Shown here one piece after another: positions 44,462-54,614 of a stretch of DNA of 64,000 nt (position 1 is its first letter; every line of letters starts with the position of its first letter). The notes under the pieces were generated by a model. That model saw only the letters and a list, made by a program, of their open reading frames with translations. It made no database searches and was not told where the DNA came from. The stretch is taken from assembly GCA_000328965.1 (NCBI GenBank), contig KB205944.1, forward strand, positions 751,774 through 815,773, written 5' to 3'. The translations under genes were made by a program, and so were the position numbers. Origin of the DNA: Ascocoryne sarcoides NRRL 50072 (taxonomy: Eukaryota > Ascomycota > Leotiomycetes > Helotiales > Gelatinodiscaceae).

Positions 44462-45487
44462 ATGTCTGTCTCTACCACTTCCACCTTCTCCTCTCATCCC
44501 CCTGAGACAAATAGCGACATCGTGACCTCATGGCTACCCATTACCAGTGCTTGGCCGGCAGTCCCAGAGTGCCAAACAGGCGGGATATACTCTCAGATCG
44601 GCGATAACGGCGCTCTTCAGATTGCTTATGATCCATTCTTTGGAATAAGTGTTGAACCATCCCTCACGTGTCTTCCACCATTCGCGACGCTATGGTGGTC
44701 AGAATCAACCACAGTTCCTCTTTTCACAAAAACAAGTCTTGGCCCCCTTGTGTGTCCAGAAGCATACAGCACGGCATACAGTAGTACCCTCAATGCACAA
44801 AGCACATTTGTTGCATGCTGCCCTTCGTTAGCCTCCTACTTTCCTCGAAACCTACGTCCGTCCATCTAACATCTTTTCAGAAGCTATAAATATATTACTT
44901 CAAAGGATGCCGGGACCATTGGAGAATGCACTTCGACCTTGACAGTTGGCCAGGTCTACACATTTGTAAACTTGACGAGTGCGCCTCATACAGCCATTGC
45001 AACGATACAAGCAAATCAACTTGGTGCTGCGGTTTATGCAGTCCAGGTGAACGGATATGTGTTTGCACCAGCCTCGACAACAAGCTCTTCAACCACATCC
45101 ACAAGCACTTCATCGGCGGAGGGGTTAACATCGGCAACTCCCACTAGTACAGGATCCGTCTCCCCAACACACAGCTCGACAAGCAATGGTCTTAGTACAG
45201 GGGCAAAGGCTGGCATTGGTATCGCAGTTGCTCTTGGCGTGCTTGGAATTGCCAGCTTGGTCGCTACATTTTTCATTATGAAACGCAGAAAATACAAGCA
45301 CACTGGCCCCTCGGACGGCTCGTCTCCATGGTTGGGTAGAGATTCGTACTTTGCGCCATTATCGCCCAAAAAGTTCTGGTCTGGAGCTAGAAATAGATAT
45401 GAGTTGGGTACGCAGGGTAAGGCCACGAGACCGCCCGTACCGGTGTATGAAGTCAGCGGGGAGGGAATGCCACGGGAGATGCAATAA
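44462..45487 (+). CDS. Predicted single-pass membrane protein with Ser/Thr-rich stalk (sensor-like)
   Basis: Two exons, 44462-44826 and 44881-45487, give 323 residues. The splice restores CCPSSYKYITSKDAG. The N-terminal 200 residues carry several cysteines (PECQTGGIY, LTCLPPFAT, LVCPEAY, FVACCPS, IGECTSTLT), suggesting a disulfide-bonded outer domain. A Ser/Thr-rich stalk follows (TTSSSTTSTSTSS), then one membrane helix at about 255-280 (AGIGIAVALGVLGIASLVA), a stop-transfer KRRKYK and a cytoplasmic tail with YELGTQGKATRPPVPVYEV. The layout resembles fungal wall-stress or mating sensors, but no cleavable signal peptide is visible, so an upstream exon may be missing. Function is unknown. Confidence 0.75.
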
Positions 45488-46808
45488 TGGGAAATATATA
45501 TTAATGCTATTCTATAACGAATTTCAAGCCGTTCACTGTTGTGACTTAGGCCTTATCTGAACGAGCCTCGCCCAGCCTCGCTTTCGCTACGCGTTTACTC
45601 CAGTTTGTGCTGCTACTGCATTAGGAGGACGGGCTATTTTGAATAGTGAAACTGAAAGAGTAGCATCGTCAGCTTCGCCTCCCACAACACATACACAGTC
45701 TTTAATAACCATTTTCCGGTGTATAATATGCCGCAAAGTTGACATAAGAAGGAATACATGTGAAAGAATCATGAACCAGGTAAAACTTAGGATAGATTTA
45801 CCCTTCACGGAATACGGAGTAGGCAGATCCACAACATGCAATAAACGGCGTAGAATACAGTTTATATAACAATACTTGATTTGATCGTTAGCAGGCCTCA
45901 AACCGCTCATTTTTGGTGTCAGTGTAAAAATGCCAAATCCGTTAATACGTAATATTTTGCGAAATTTATACATCACAGGCTGCCTCTTGTTGATGTCGAC
46001 ATTCAACAGTGCGTCTAGATATAGGAAATGCGAGATGATTAAACATGCACCTAGACTTCTATCGAAACGAAATCAGGAAAAAGCAAGGTACCAATTTAGG
46101 GAAACTAGCCCTGAGAATTGCCAGTAAGGTAACGAGATCGATAATAACATTGAGACATAATTTATAAGTGCTAGAAACTGCGACAACGATTTTGCCACAA
46201 CAGGACACATTTATCATAGCCGCTAAGCTTTTCCCTCGTTATAATAAAACTACCTCTCTATCCGTGCAAGGTTTTCTGTTGACATCTTCGAGACAGCGTT
46301 GCCCTTACAAAATGCTAGCCTCCAACTCGGGAAGCGGGGAAGATAATGTTTGCTAAGCAATTAAAACATCACTACTTATGTTGAGCTAAAGTAGAATGAA
46401 AATTCCTGCACTCCCTCCCGGTTTGGATCTGCCAAATTGCCCATAAAAAGCTTGCAGGAAGGCATTGCTCTTTCCATCTCTGTATGTTACACTGTGCCTC
46501 TAGTAAATAGAGGGTGTGATATCTTGTTTTCCCGGAACAATTCTATCAACAATATCGGCCTTCTTCACTGAAAGTATCATGTATTGTGCCGAAGTGATGT
46601 CGCACCCGAGAGTCCCCGCTGGGCTTATTCATAATCCGCGAAGACGAATTCTGCGTGGGAGCGGCTCGGTTCTTCGTAGGACACTCGAGGGTCACTCAAT
46701 CGATATGTCTCTGCCAAACCCGTGAGTCCCGATTTGTTGGCAGCCCAATGACCCTAATGCCATTTTGTCTCCGTAATTTGGTTTGAGCAAATTTTGTCTC
46801 CTTCCCCC
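45488..46808. other. Convergent intergenic interval with unassigned frames
   Basis: About 1.3 kb. A 139-codon frame lies on the reverse strand at 45587-46006 and a shorter one on the plus strand; neither matches a family I know. Base composition at 45540-45700 is richer in GC than the surroundings. Could be a fragment of a mobile element, but no ends are recognisable. Confidence 0.35.
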
Positions 46809-47437
46809 TCAATCTGTAGGCTTCCTGGGATCGTACATCTCCTCCCCCTCATCTTCTGTATCACTCTCCACCGGCGAGTATTCAGGATCTTTATGGACTC
46901 CCCCATTCAAGTTGTCTTCCTTCAATCGTCCTCCTGCTTGCTTTGCCTCGTCCGATTTCACCTCTCCCTCGCCCTCCGCTGGCTTAAAAGCACTCTTAAA
47001 GCCCGCCTTCTTGAACCCAGCTTTCTTAAACCCCCCTCCAGACCCACTACTTGCTCCCACCTCCCCACCAAGCTTAATTGAAATCAATCCGCTTTGAGAA
47101 TTGGCTTTTGCCTCGGCTTTTCGCGCTTTGGTAGAGGCAAGCGGATCGCGAGTAAGGACGCGCATGTCTTTGAGGCGTTGTTTGTGGGAGTGGTCATAGG
47201 AGGAGAGGTGGGATTCGTATTCGTTCATACGAGCATAGCCTTTACTACATAGTTCGCCTAGGAAATTGTCGGGTTAGTAAGGAAAAGAGCGAGTATGATA
47301 GAGGTGAGAGTGAGTACAGTAAAATGACTTGACAGCTTCGCGGGCGCTGTCGGTTTTGGGGGCCGGGTTTGTGAAGCCGCGCTGGGGACTGGTTAATCAA
47401 TGAACCATTAGAGTTGGGAGGAGCTTACTGGTGGCAT
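46809..47437 (-). CDS. U1-type C2H2 zinc-finger protein
   Basis: Three exons: 47429-47437 (only nine bases, MPP), 47318-47381 and 46809-47257, giving 173 residues. The joins produce REAVKSFYCELCSKGYARMN. The zinc ligands are Cys25, Cys28, His41 and His47, spaced as in U1-type (RNA-binding) fingers. The remainder is basic and low-complexity: KRLKDMRVLTRDPLAS, a repeated GFKKA motif, and an acidic tail (ESDTEDEGEEMYDPRKP). This organisation is common for fungal proteins similar to splicing-associated zinc-finger proteins, though a specific name is not certain. The tiny first exon depends on a good GTAAGC donor and consistent phase. Confidence 0.82.
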
Positions 47438-48241
47438 TTTGAAGAGTTTTGGTCTGGTTTGGCTGATTGACGCGAATGCTGAAGTTGGTGTTGAAGATGT
47501 TGAAGACAAGTTATGGTGGTCAGTGCACTCACAAGGCTGCAGTGCAGGGGTGCCAGAGAAGGCGAATCTTTCACGCTAGAGACTAAGGTTGGAGGATGCA
47601 AAGGTACTAACATTAGACCCAAAACATCAATTACAAAAAGATATATCTTTGTATTAGACTCACTAGAAATTGAACCGAGACTATTCCTGATTTATATCTC
47701 ACTACTTATTGCTAAGAGATGATCATTAAACCATGAGCTCATTCCTTACTACTTCATAAAAGCTATGCTATTATTTAAGTAGACATCTATCTCATGACAG
47801 GTCAGTCAAGAACCAAAATACTTTACAATCAAACTCTCAATAGATATTCCCCAGAACATACTGAAAATAGCCTGGAAGAGCCTAGGAACTATAATCGAAA
47901 ATCATCAAGCTCCTACTCTTTCAAGACGGTGCTACTATTCTAAACATTCATGCATACCTTTCACCACGTAGCTAAAATTCACGACGAATGGACTCTATGC
48001 CTATTCATCTCGACTTATAGTGAAAGAAGGTTTTGAAGTAGAGGAGTACTGAATAAAACGTAGTTCAATTAATATAGAAATTGTTCAACCAGGTCATATA
48101 AATATCTTAAATAAAATTATATAGAGATAAAGGATCTTCTATAATCTTCCACATCTTTTGTGTTCTCCTTCCCACTCACAATCTTTGGCACTAGAAGCTC
48201 TCATCTATATCCAGTCTAGCAGCCGCCGAGTCAGTATTAGA
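47438..48241. other. Spacer between the zinc-finger gene and the orphan five-exon gene
   Basis: About 800 bp, AT-rich towards the right, with the zinc-finger promoter at its left. No further gene is seen. Confidence 0.35.
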
Positions 48242-49183
48242 TTATTCTGGTTTGGCTTTGCCCTTTCCCTCGCCGGCTTTCGGTGGTGAATCAACAATCT
48301 CCTCAGAACCGTCTCTACAATCTACCTCGGAGTTCCCACTGTGTGCAATAGCTGGTTGAATGTGGGCAGTTTGACATTTTCATACCCCCGCTACCTATCG
48401 TGCATCGATTTTGAAGGTCAAATTTTTGATGACTGTCGTCATTTTTTGCAGCATTTTGCATTTTGCACCCCCTCATCCACCTCACCGAGCAAAATCTCCA
48501 CAACCCACATAGCTTCCATACTTCTCCAAACTGTGAGCGGAAGCCAGTCTATATCAACATCAAAAGGCGTAATTACTAAACATGAACCCTCTACACTAAA
48601 CCTGGTTCTAGAGACGCCGTTCTCTTTCCCTAGAATTTCCCGGTTTTAGCGACGTACAACGCACTTACTATACCACCAACACTACCCATTCTCTTCTCCT
48701 CATCCCAATTATGTAAACCTTGCTTATACGCAATAGATCTCATCTGCTTTTCAGTCTGGTATAGCAAGCTATCTTCTCTCTTCTTAAGCGCTGTTGACTA
48801 ACTAGATCCGTCTTGAAAGACATTCGTCTTTCAAGCTTCTTGGGATTCAGTAGCGAGGTAATTGATTGATCGATACTGACTAGCTCGAATATTGCCATGC
48901 ACCTTGATGCGCTCCTTAAGTCAAAGTTGATTTTTGCCCCTCTTGTGTTACGATCAAGCTCGAGTAGAAACCACACGATTTTAGAGAGCAACTTGACAGC
49001 AATATTGATGAAGGGTTGAAGATGTTAATGTAGAGGAGTTTCCTTTACACGACCTGATTTTGTTAAGAGCGCTCGAATTTGACGATACTCGCATGCTAGC
49101 ATCAGGTTCCACATGTAGGTGTGGCTTCTTAGCTCACTCAATGCTAGGTCAAGTAAGATAATAGATTGTTCGTATCGAGGCAT
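48242..49183 (-). CDS. Probable five-exon orphan gene
   Basis: Exons 49049-49183, 48881-48991, 48677-48797, 48469-48629 and 48242-48325 join with consistent phase to 203 residues. The reading starts MPRYEQSIILLDLALSELRS and continues ACEYRQIRALLTKSG, LLSKIVWFLLELDRN, STALKKREDSLLYQTEKQ, then RFSVEGSCLVITPFDV and DWLPLTVWRSMEAM. It ends with an acidic/basic tail, EEIVDSPPKAGEGKGKAKPE. Donors are GTAAAG, GTCAGT, GTGGTA and GTGCAA. The protein looks helical and soluble. I recognise no family. The last acceptor is uncertain and the third donor is weak; a decayed gene is the main alternative. Its start is 283 bp from the divergent MCP1 gene. Confidence 0.5.
48812..48835. repeat. Perfect hairpin: 10-bp stem, 4-nt loop
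   Basis: CTTGAAAGAC pairs with GTCTTTCAAG around the loop ATTC. It lies inside the second intron of the orphan gene model. Confidence 0.7.
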
Positions 49184-49466
49184 CTGGGAGGAAACGGACA
49201 AAAGCTTTATTACCGGTAATCGTGCATGCGCCTATTGATGTTCACAATTAACCTTAAAAGCACGGGATGGGTGCGTGCACCGGCATGGCAGATTTTAAGG
49301 TGTGGTCAATGCACACGAACCCGAACTGTTGCGAATCAAGGGCTTGCTTATGCAAGCATTCACGGTCGGCAAGCCCCTCCCATCAAAAAATACTCAAGAA
49401 CCTTCCGTACTTCCGTACCGAATACAGCACCTTGTACCTTAGGTTCTCCTTGGCGCTATCATCACC

Positions 49467-50421
49467 ATGGATCGCAGAGCTTCGGTATCATCGCAGAACT
49501 CCTATTCTCCCCTTCAACAACTTGATCCTTCTCCTATTAGCTCACCAGAGCTAGAGAAAGCACTACCCGACCTTCCCTCAACTGCAACTTTAGCAAGATC
49601 AGCAAACCTTCTTGGGCTAAGTGGTGGCGGCCACGGTTCTATATACTATTGTAAGTTATTGGATGATATGGGTGGCAGCATAGCTAATAGCAGTAGTAAC
49701 CCGTCTTCAAAGATATTCTTCCTATGTATTCACAGTTTATGCCTCCTTCCACATCACCAATACATCTATAATTCCTCTCCTCACGGGCTCCGTTGCGGCC
49801 TCAGAACCGTACCTTCTTCTCACCCGACCCTATTACCAATCCTTTCCCCTCGAATCGCTTCTTATCACGCTCCCAATTGCAACACATATTCTCTCGGGCA
49901 TTGCCATTCGAATACACAGGCGGAATGCAAATATAGCCCGGTACGGCGCTTCTAGTCTCTCTATTTCCACACGTTTGGCAAAAGGGGTGAGGGTTTGGCC
50001 TACGGTATCATGGTCTAGTTTGTCGGGTTACATCCTCGCACCATTAGTCCTCGTACATGCCTTTACAAACCGAATACTGCCATACATATATGAAGGTGGT
50101 TCGTCGAGTGTAGGGTTGGGTTTTGTAAGCCACGGCTTTGCAAAGCATCCTGCTCTTGCTTGGACAGGATACGTGGCATTAGTTGGTCTGGCCTCGGGAC
50201 ATTTTGTGTGGGGCATTTCGAGGTGGAATGGGTGGGTACTAAGTGGCAGCGATCGCAAGGCAAAGAGGAGGTGGTGGACGATCAACGGGGCCAGTGTTGG
50301 TCTTGCAATACTCTGGATGACTGGTGGACTTGGCATTGTTGCGAGGGGTGGGAAGGCAACAGGATGGATTGGAAAGGATTATGATTTGTTGTATTCGAGA
50401 ATACCATTGATGAAATTGTAA
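49467..50421 (+). CDS. MCP1: Mitochondrial outer-membrane protein Mcp1 (Mdm10-complementing protein 1)
   Basis: Two exons, 49467-49650 and 49694-50421, with a 43-nt intron, give 303 residues, close to yeast Mcp1 (302). The join reads GSIYYLVTRLQRYSSYVFTV. The MCP1 transmembrane domain (Pfam PF07950) includes SFHITNTSIIPLLTGSVAAS and then several hydrophobic helices (GYILAPLVLVHAFTNRIL, ALAWTGYVALVGLASGHFVW). Conserved histidines (FHIT, THIL, VHAF, GHFV) fit a haem-b-type bundle. Mcp1 interacts with Vps13 and supports lipid transfer at mitochondria. The N-terminal 50 residues are low-complexity and serine-rich. Confidence 0.93.
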
Positions 50422-50860
50422 ATGCAGGCTATAGCGGAGTTTTGATTGGTGGGTAATTCTAGTAAGTGATCATACGAAATTGGGGAGTTCGGTTGACTTG
50501 CATTTTAATTAGATGAATTACGAAGTGCGAAAACATGCATACATTCGATGTAGCTAAGGGTTAAGCCTTTAGACGCAACAAGCATTTCGTAAGAGAAATA
50601 GGCAAATACCAAGAGACATGGCGCAGTACATATTACACGCAGTGGATGAGTTTGTGCAAATGGGATGTCATACTTCGATATATACCCAATAAAAATACCT
50701 CATCTATTAAATAGCATTAAACCACCCCAGGCGCCTCATTTAAATCAACGCTAAAACCTCTCTATTCCCTTCCTTACCTCTTTCTTTCTTCCTAAAATTC
50801 CATGTACGATCTACAGACACTCATATTTTCTCATTAGTCAAACACCTTCACTGCCCATAT
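50422..50860. other. Convergent spacer
   Basis: 439 bp between the 3' ends of MCP1 and the orphan protein gene. No features recognised. Confidence 0.4.
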
Positions 50861-52660
50861 TCATTTCTTCGTCTTTTTGCTTGGACTCAATAGAAGGTCG
50901 TCTTCTTGCTCGTTTTGTTGCCGATTCCTCTTATTACTTGAATCTTCACCATGCTTCGACGCACCTTGTGCATTGCCTTTTCCCTTCTTAATTGGCACAC
51001 GTACGCCCCATGGATTCTTCATGAGCCGCAGTTCGTCGCCGTCGATCTCGCCTTCCTTTCCTTCGAAGTCGCGTACCTTTCGCATATTAGTACCGATTTT
51101 TGGTCCTCCGTCAACGTAAACGACCTCGCCATCCCTAAATCTAGGATTGCCTTCTTCTTTTACGCTCTTCCTATGAATCCATGCCATCGGGAGACTCGCA
51201 GATATCTCGCGCTCATGGTTCATGATCAAGCTGACCAATTTTATATCCTCTAAGTTTGCATCAAAATACTTCCCAAACCGATTTTTGGCTTCTTTTATAA
51301 GCTCTCTAGAAGATAAGGCAAAGATTTTGGGTTTGGCAACGAGTAGGCTTCCCAAGCCCCAGGGATTGTCCAGAAGTTGAAGGCTTCTTTTTTTGGCTTT
51401 TCCTTCCCTCCCCCAGTAGTCTGTGACATTGACAAGCCCTCTCTCGTTTGATTCCCGATGATTGAAGAGGAAGTCTCCAACCTCAAATCTGAAGCCCCGC
51501 ACAAACCTGTCTTGATCTTCCCTTTCGACATATTCTCCTACCGAGTTTGTATCGTGGATGGCTCGATAGATGATAAAACGTCTCTCGCCTTCTCCTTTCC
51601 CTCCAAAGTCTGCTGACAGCTCATCGTCCTCTGAATTACTTTCTTCGTCTTCTGGGATCGGCTCCTCTGGAATTCCAAGCTTACGGATGTTGTCCTCAGA
51701 TACGTTACCTGGGTCTCCGACCGGTGCCTTCATTAATCTAAATCCTTTTTGCTTGGGATCGCGGGGTCCTGCCTCTCTGAGGAACGTGCCTGGGCTTGCA
51801 TCCAAGCTCTCCCTACCCTCTCCCTCTATTATCACCATCCAAACTCCTTTTTTCGTATCCTTGTGTACCTTCTCAGTCAATCCCCATCGTTCCATGCAAT
51901 CAAGATTGCCCGCCTTCTGCTTAGCTTGACTATCCTTTGTCCTTTTGCCTAAGCCGTCCCAGTGAGGTATAGGTAGGTCATTCTCTTCAACATTCCCTTC
52001 TCTCTCAGCCCTTACTATTTCGCGTATGTTGTTGTTCCTTATCCATATCATAGGTTTCTTCTCCATCACATCAAATGAACCTGCTAGTGGCTGCTGAATA
52101 AACTCCTTATTCCATCTCTTTTTGCCTTTAACTTCTTCCCATTTACCCTTGGCTCCTTCAGTAATGCGCCCCAATTGAAAATCCGTTCCATTCTTGCCGT
52201 TTGCGATTAACAATAGTATATTTATTTGCTCGAATTCGAGATCCTTTTTCGTAATCATGACCAACTCTTCCATCTCCTCCGTAGTAAAACCCTCCTTTCT
52301 TTTTTCTGCTAGCCATTCCAATGCCTTATCTTCATACTCCTTGGAATTATACCATTGTTTTACTGTGCCGATTGCCAAAGGTTCAGGCGGAGCGGTCTCA
52401 TTGTTACCGAGTTCATAGAGTGCTTGTCGTGCTGAATTGTAGGCGTAGACTAATGCGGTAATCCCACAGTAATTAGCTGGCGTGGGAACAACATAAAACC
52501 CCAAGGCTAACCACGGGAGGAGAGCTTTTTCATCTTCTTTAGAGGCGAACCTCATTGAACCATCTTGCTGGGTGGCCTGTGGTTCAGATTTTTCTGGTGA
52601 TTCAATTGATAGTGATTTTTTCTTTCGTGGAGCTTTCGACGCTGCTCTCTTTGGTGGCAT
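50861..52660 (-). CDS. Orphan 599-residue protein with a cysteine-containing N-terminal helix
   Basis: One intron-free frame. The N-terminus is basic (MPPKRAASKAPRKKKSLSIE), like a nuclear-localisation sequence, and the C-terminus is again basic (LLLSPSKKTKK). After residue 50 comes WLALGFYVVPTPANYCGITA followed by LVYAYNSARQALYEL; a cysteine at the start of a helix in this NYCG setting resembles cysteine-peptidase folds, but I see no confident partner histidine. The middle is charged and rich in E and K. The C-terminal third has hydrophobic patterning typical of a folded domain (FIIYRAIHDTNSVGEYV, FRFEVGDFLF, FALSSRELIKEAKNRFG). Possibly a BAH-like or bromo-adjacent fold around VGDFLF, but this is a guess. 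I know no named family. Confidence 0.8.
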   Translation of the reverse strand: MPPKRAASKAPRKKKSLSIESPEKSEPQATQQDGSMRFASKEDEKALLPWLALGFYVVPTPANYCGITALVYAYNSARQALYELGNNETAPPEPLAIGTVKQWYNSKEYEDKALEWLAEKRKEGFTTEEMEELVMITKKDLEFEQINILLLIANGKNGTDFQLGRITEGAKGKWEEVKGKKRWNKEFIQQPLAGSFDVMEKKPMIWIRNNNIREIVRAEREGNVEENDLPIPHWDGLGKRTKDSQAKQKAGNLDCMERWGLTEKVHKDTKKGVWMVIIEGEGRESLDASPGTFLREAGPRDPKQKGFRLMKAPVGDPGNVSEDNIRKLGIPEEPIPEDEESNSEDDELSADFGGKGEGERRFIIYRAIHDTNSVGEYVEREDQDRFVRGFRFEVGDFLFNHRESNERGLVNVTDYWGREGKAKKRSLQLLDNPWGLGSLLVAKPKIFALSSRELIKEAKNRFGKYFDANLEDIKLVSLIMNHEREISASLPMAWIHRKSVKEEGNPRFRDGEVVYVDGGPKIGTNMRKVRDFEGKEGEIDGDELRLMKNPWGVRVPIKKGKGNAQGASKHGEDSSNKRNRQQNEQEDDLLLSPSKKTKK

Positions 52661-54614
52661 TGTGACGTAGCTAAGGTGTTATACCTACCTATAGAGTATC
52701 CCTTTTTATTATCTTGACAGTTTCTAGAAAATAAAAATAGTGTTTAGGCACCATCATTGTTCCACGTTGAGGTTCATAGTTAGATTTTCAATTATTCTTC
52801 TAACAAAGAACTAAGAAAATTCGTCAAAGGATATGTCACACTTTGATTTTTAGCAAAGAAATGAACAATTCGCCGGATTTATCTCTTTTGCTTACTGTTT
52901 ACTTGTCAAAGAAAGCCATGTAAGGATGGAATTTGAGATGTGCTTTAAATAGGACGCCAGATTATTTGCTAAGAGCGAAACTTCCAACCGACAAATCTAA
53001 ATAGGCAATCGAAAACATGATGGTTACGCTTAGTCGAGATCTATCCAAGTGTTATATTTATCGATTTACGTCTCATCTTGAAAGCTAAATATCTAGTTAT
53101 TCTTATTTCTAAAAACTGATGCCCTTGGGGTTGAACACCACTAAGGTTATTAGCTGCAAACCCACCAGCTGGTAGAGACGCTGATATAAAGTTACGGTAA
53201 ATCATTTCCTCGCTGTTATCAGCTGCCTCGCATGAGAAGAAATTTAGAGTCAGAATTGGTCATCATTTTCATGATTTAGACTTGAATTGAATCATATAGC
53301 TATTCCATGTTATTCATTTAATCCACAATCAATCTTTCAAGTGATCAAATCATAGAATATAAATGCTTGCTCATGACCTTCGTCGTTACCTATTTTTCAT
53401 TCCCAAGCGTCATTGACACTAACTACAATTGTCTCATAAAAGAACACCGGGAAATTGTAACGCATTCAGTGTGCTTCACAGATCCAACATGTTATTCCAA
53501 CACAATGCCACCAACAAGTACCATTCAAAATGATCTCCAGCTGTTGGTCCTTCGATAAGAGAACTTCTTAAATGCCATGAAATTCGACAATAAATTGCTT
53601 TTAGCCTCCAAACAAAGGAACCGGAGCCAAAGCTGGGGTGGGTTGATCCGCTTCATGACTTCCGATGTGGTATTGTTTAGTATTGAGAGTCCCTTCTAGC
53701 TGTTTTGGGTGCCAAAAACAGATTGTTCATGGAGTTAGTGGAGCCGAGATGGATGCTAATGGGGGTTTGCGTAAGAAAAGAGTTTAAGAAATGGTGAAAG
53801 AATCGCTGCCAGTCTCGATATTTAGGTTAGTTTGGGATATAGAGTGAGCAATATGTAACGATTAAAGATTGCATGGAGATTAAAGAGTGCGTGCTCTTTA
53901 GACGGTAGAGGAATACGTATTATGCTTTATATATATTGCTGAGTTTCCTCTCGTAAGTATACAATTATACTTACTTAGTAGAGAAAAGTCTACGCCACTA
54001 TTCCTGCTATGCTCATAATGAGCTCTTATTTGCCTTTTCAACAAGAAAAACCCTTTCTTGCACAGTGTTGTGTCAAATTGAGGAAACATCAGAAATACAG
54101 AGATTGACTACGCATCGCTCTGTCTCTACGACTAAGTCATCTGACCTTACTGTATATTGAGCCCCATATCGGGCACGCCTGCTCGATCGATTAGAGAGTG
54201 AACTGTAAATGCCAAATTTAAAATGTATATATTTTGACGCATTCCGAACGAAGTAGGGGCAACTTGAAGTGAGGAGCGTTGGACGGAGGTTGCGTAAATT
54301 AGCGCGCTTTGCCTGGTAAGGCAGCAATGCCTCATTTCCACCCTTTCGACTTTCCATCCATCAACCCACCACCATCAGAAGTTTCATCGAAGCATCAAAG
54401 CCTTTAAGAATTCACAAAGTTCCTCTCGATCCCTCATACTGAGTGGACATTCTATTCTTTGACTCTAGTGCGCCACGTACATCTGCTCAAAGATCTGCCT
54501 TCATTCGTGTCATCTTAGCTGTTATTCAGGTGGCACGGCAAGCCTGTCAAGGCAAACTTTCCTTTCACTTTGACGTCGAATAAACTCATCTGGCATTCTT
54601 AATTGATATTTAAG
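52661..54614. other. Long divergent intergenic interval
   Basis: About 1.95 kb of AT-rich sequence between the orphan protein gene and the PARP-finger gene. Short frames on both strands (for example 54073-54357, reverse strand) have no recognisable features. Confidence 0.4.

Noticed and set aside
54073..54357. 94-codon reverse-strand frame before the PARP-finger gene
   Set aside because: No family resemblance and no clear promoter; probably chance.
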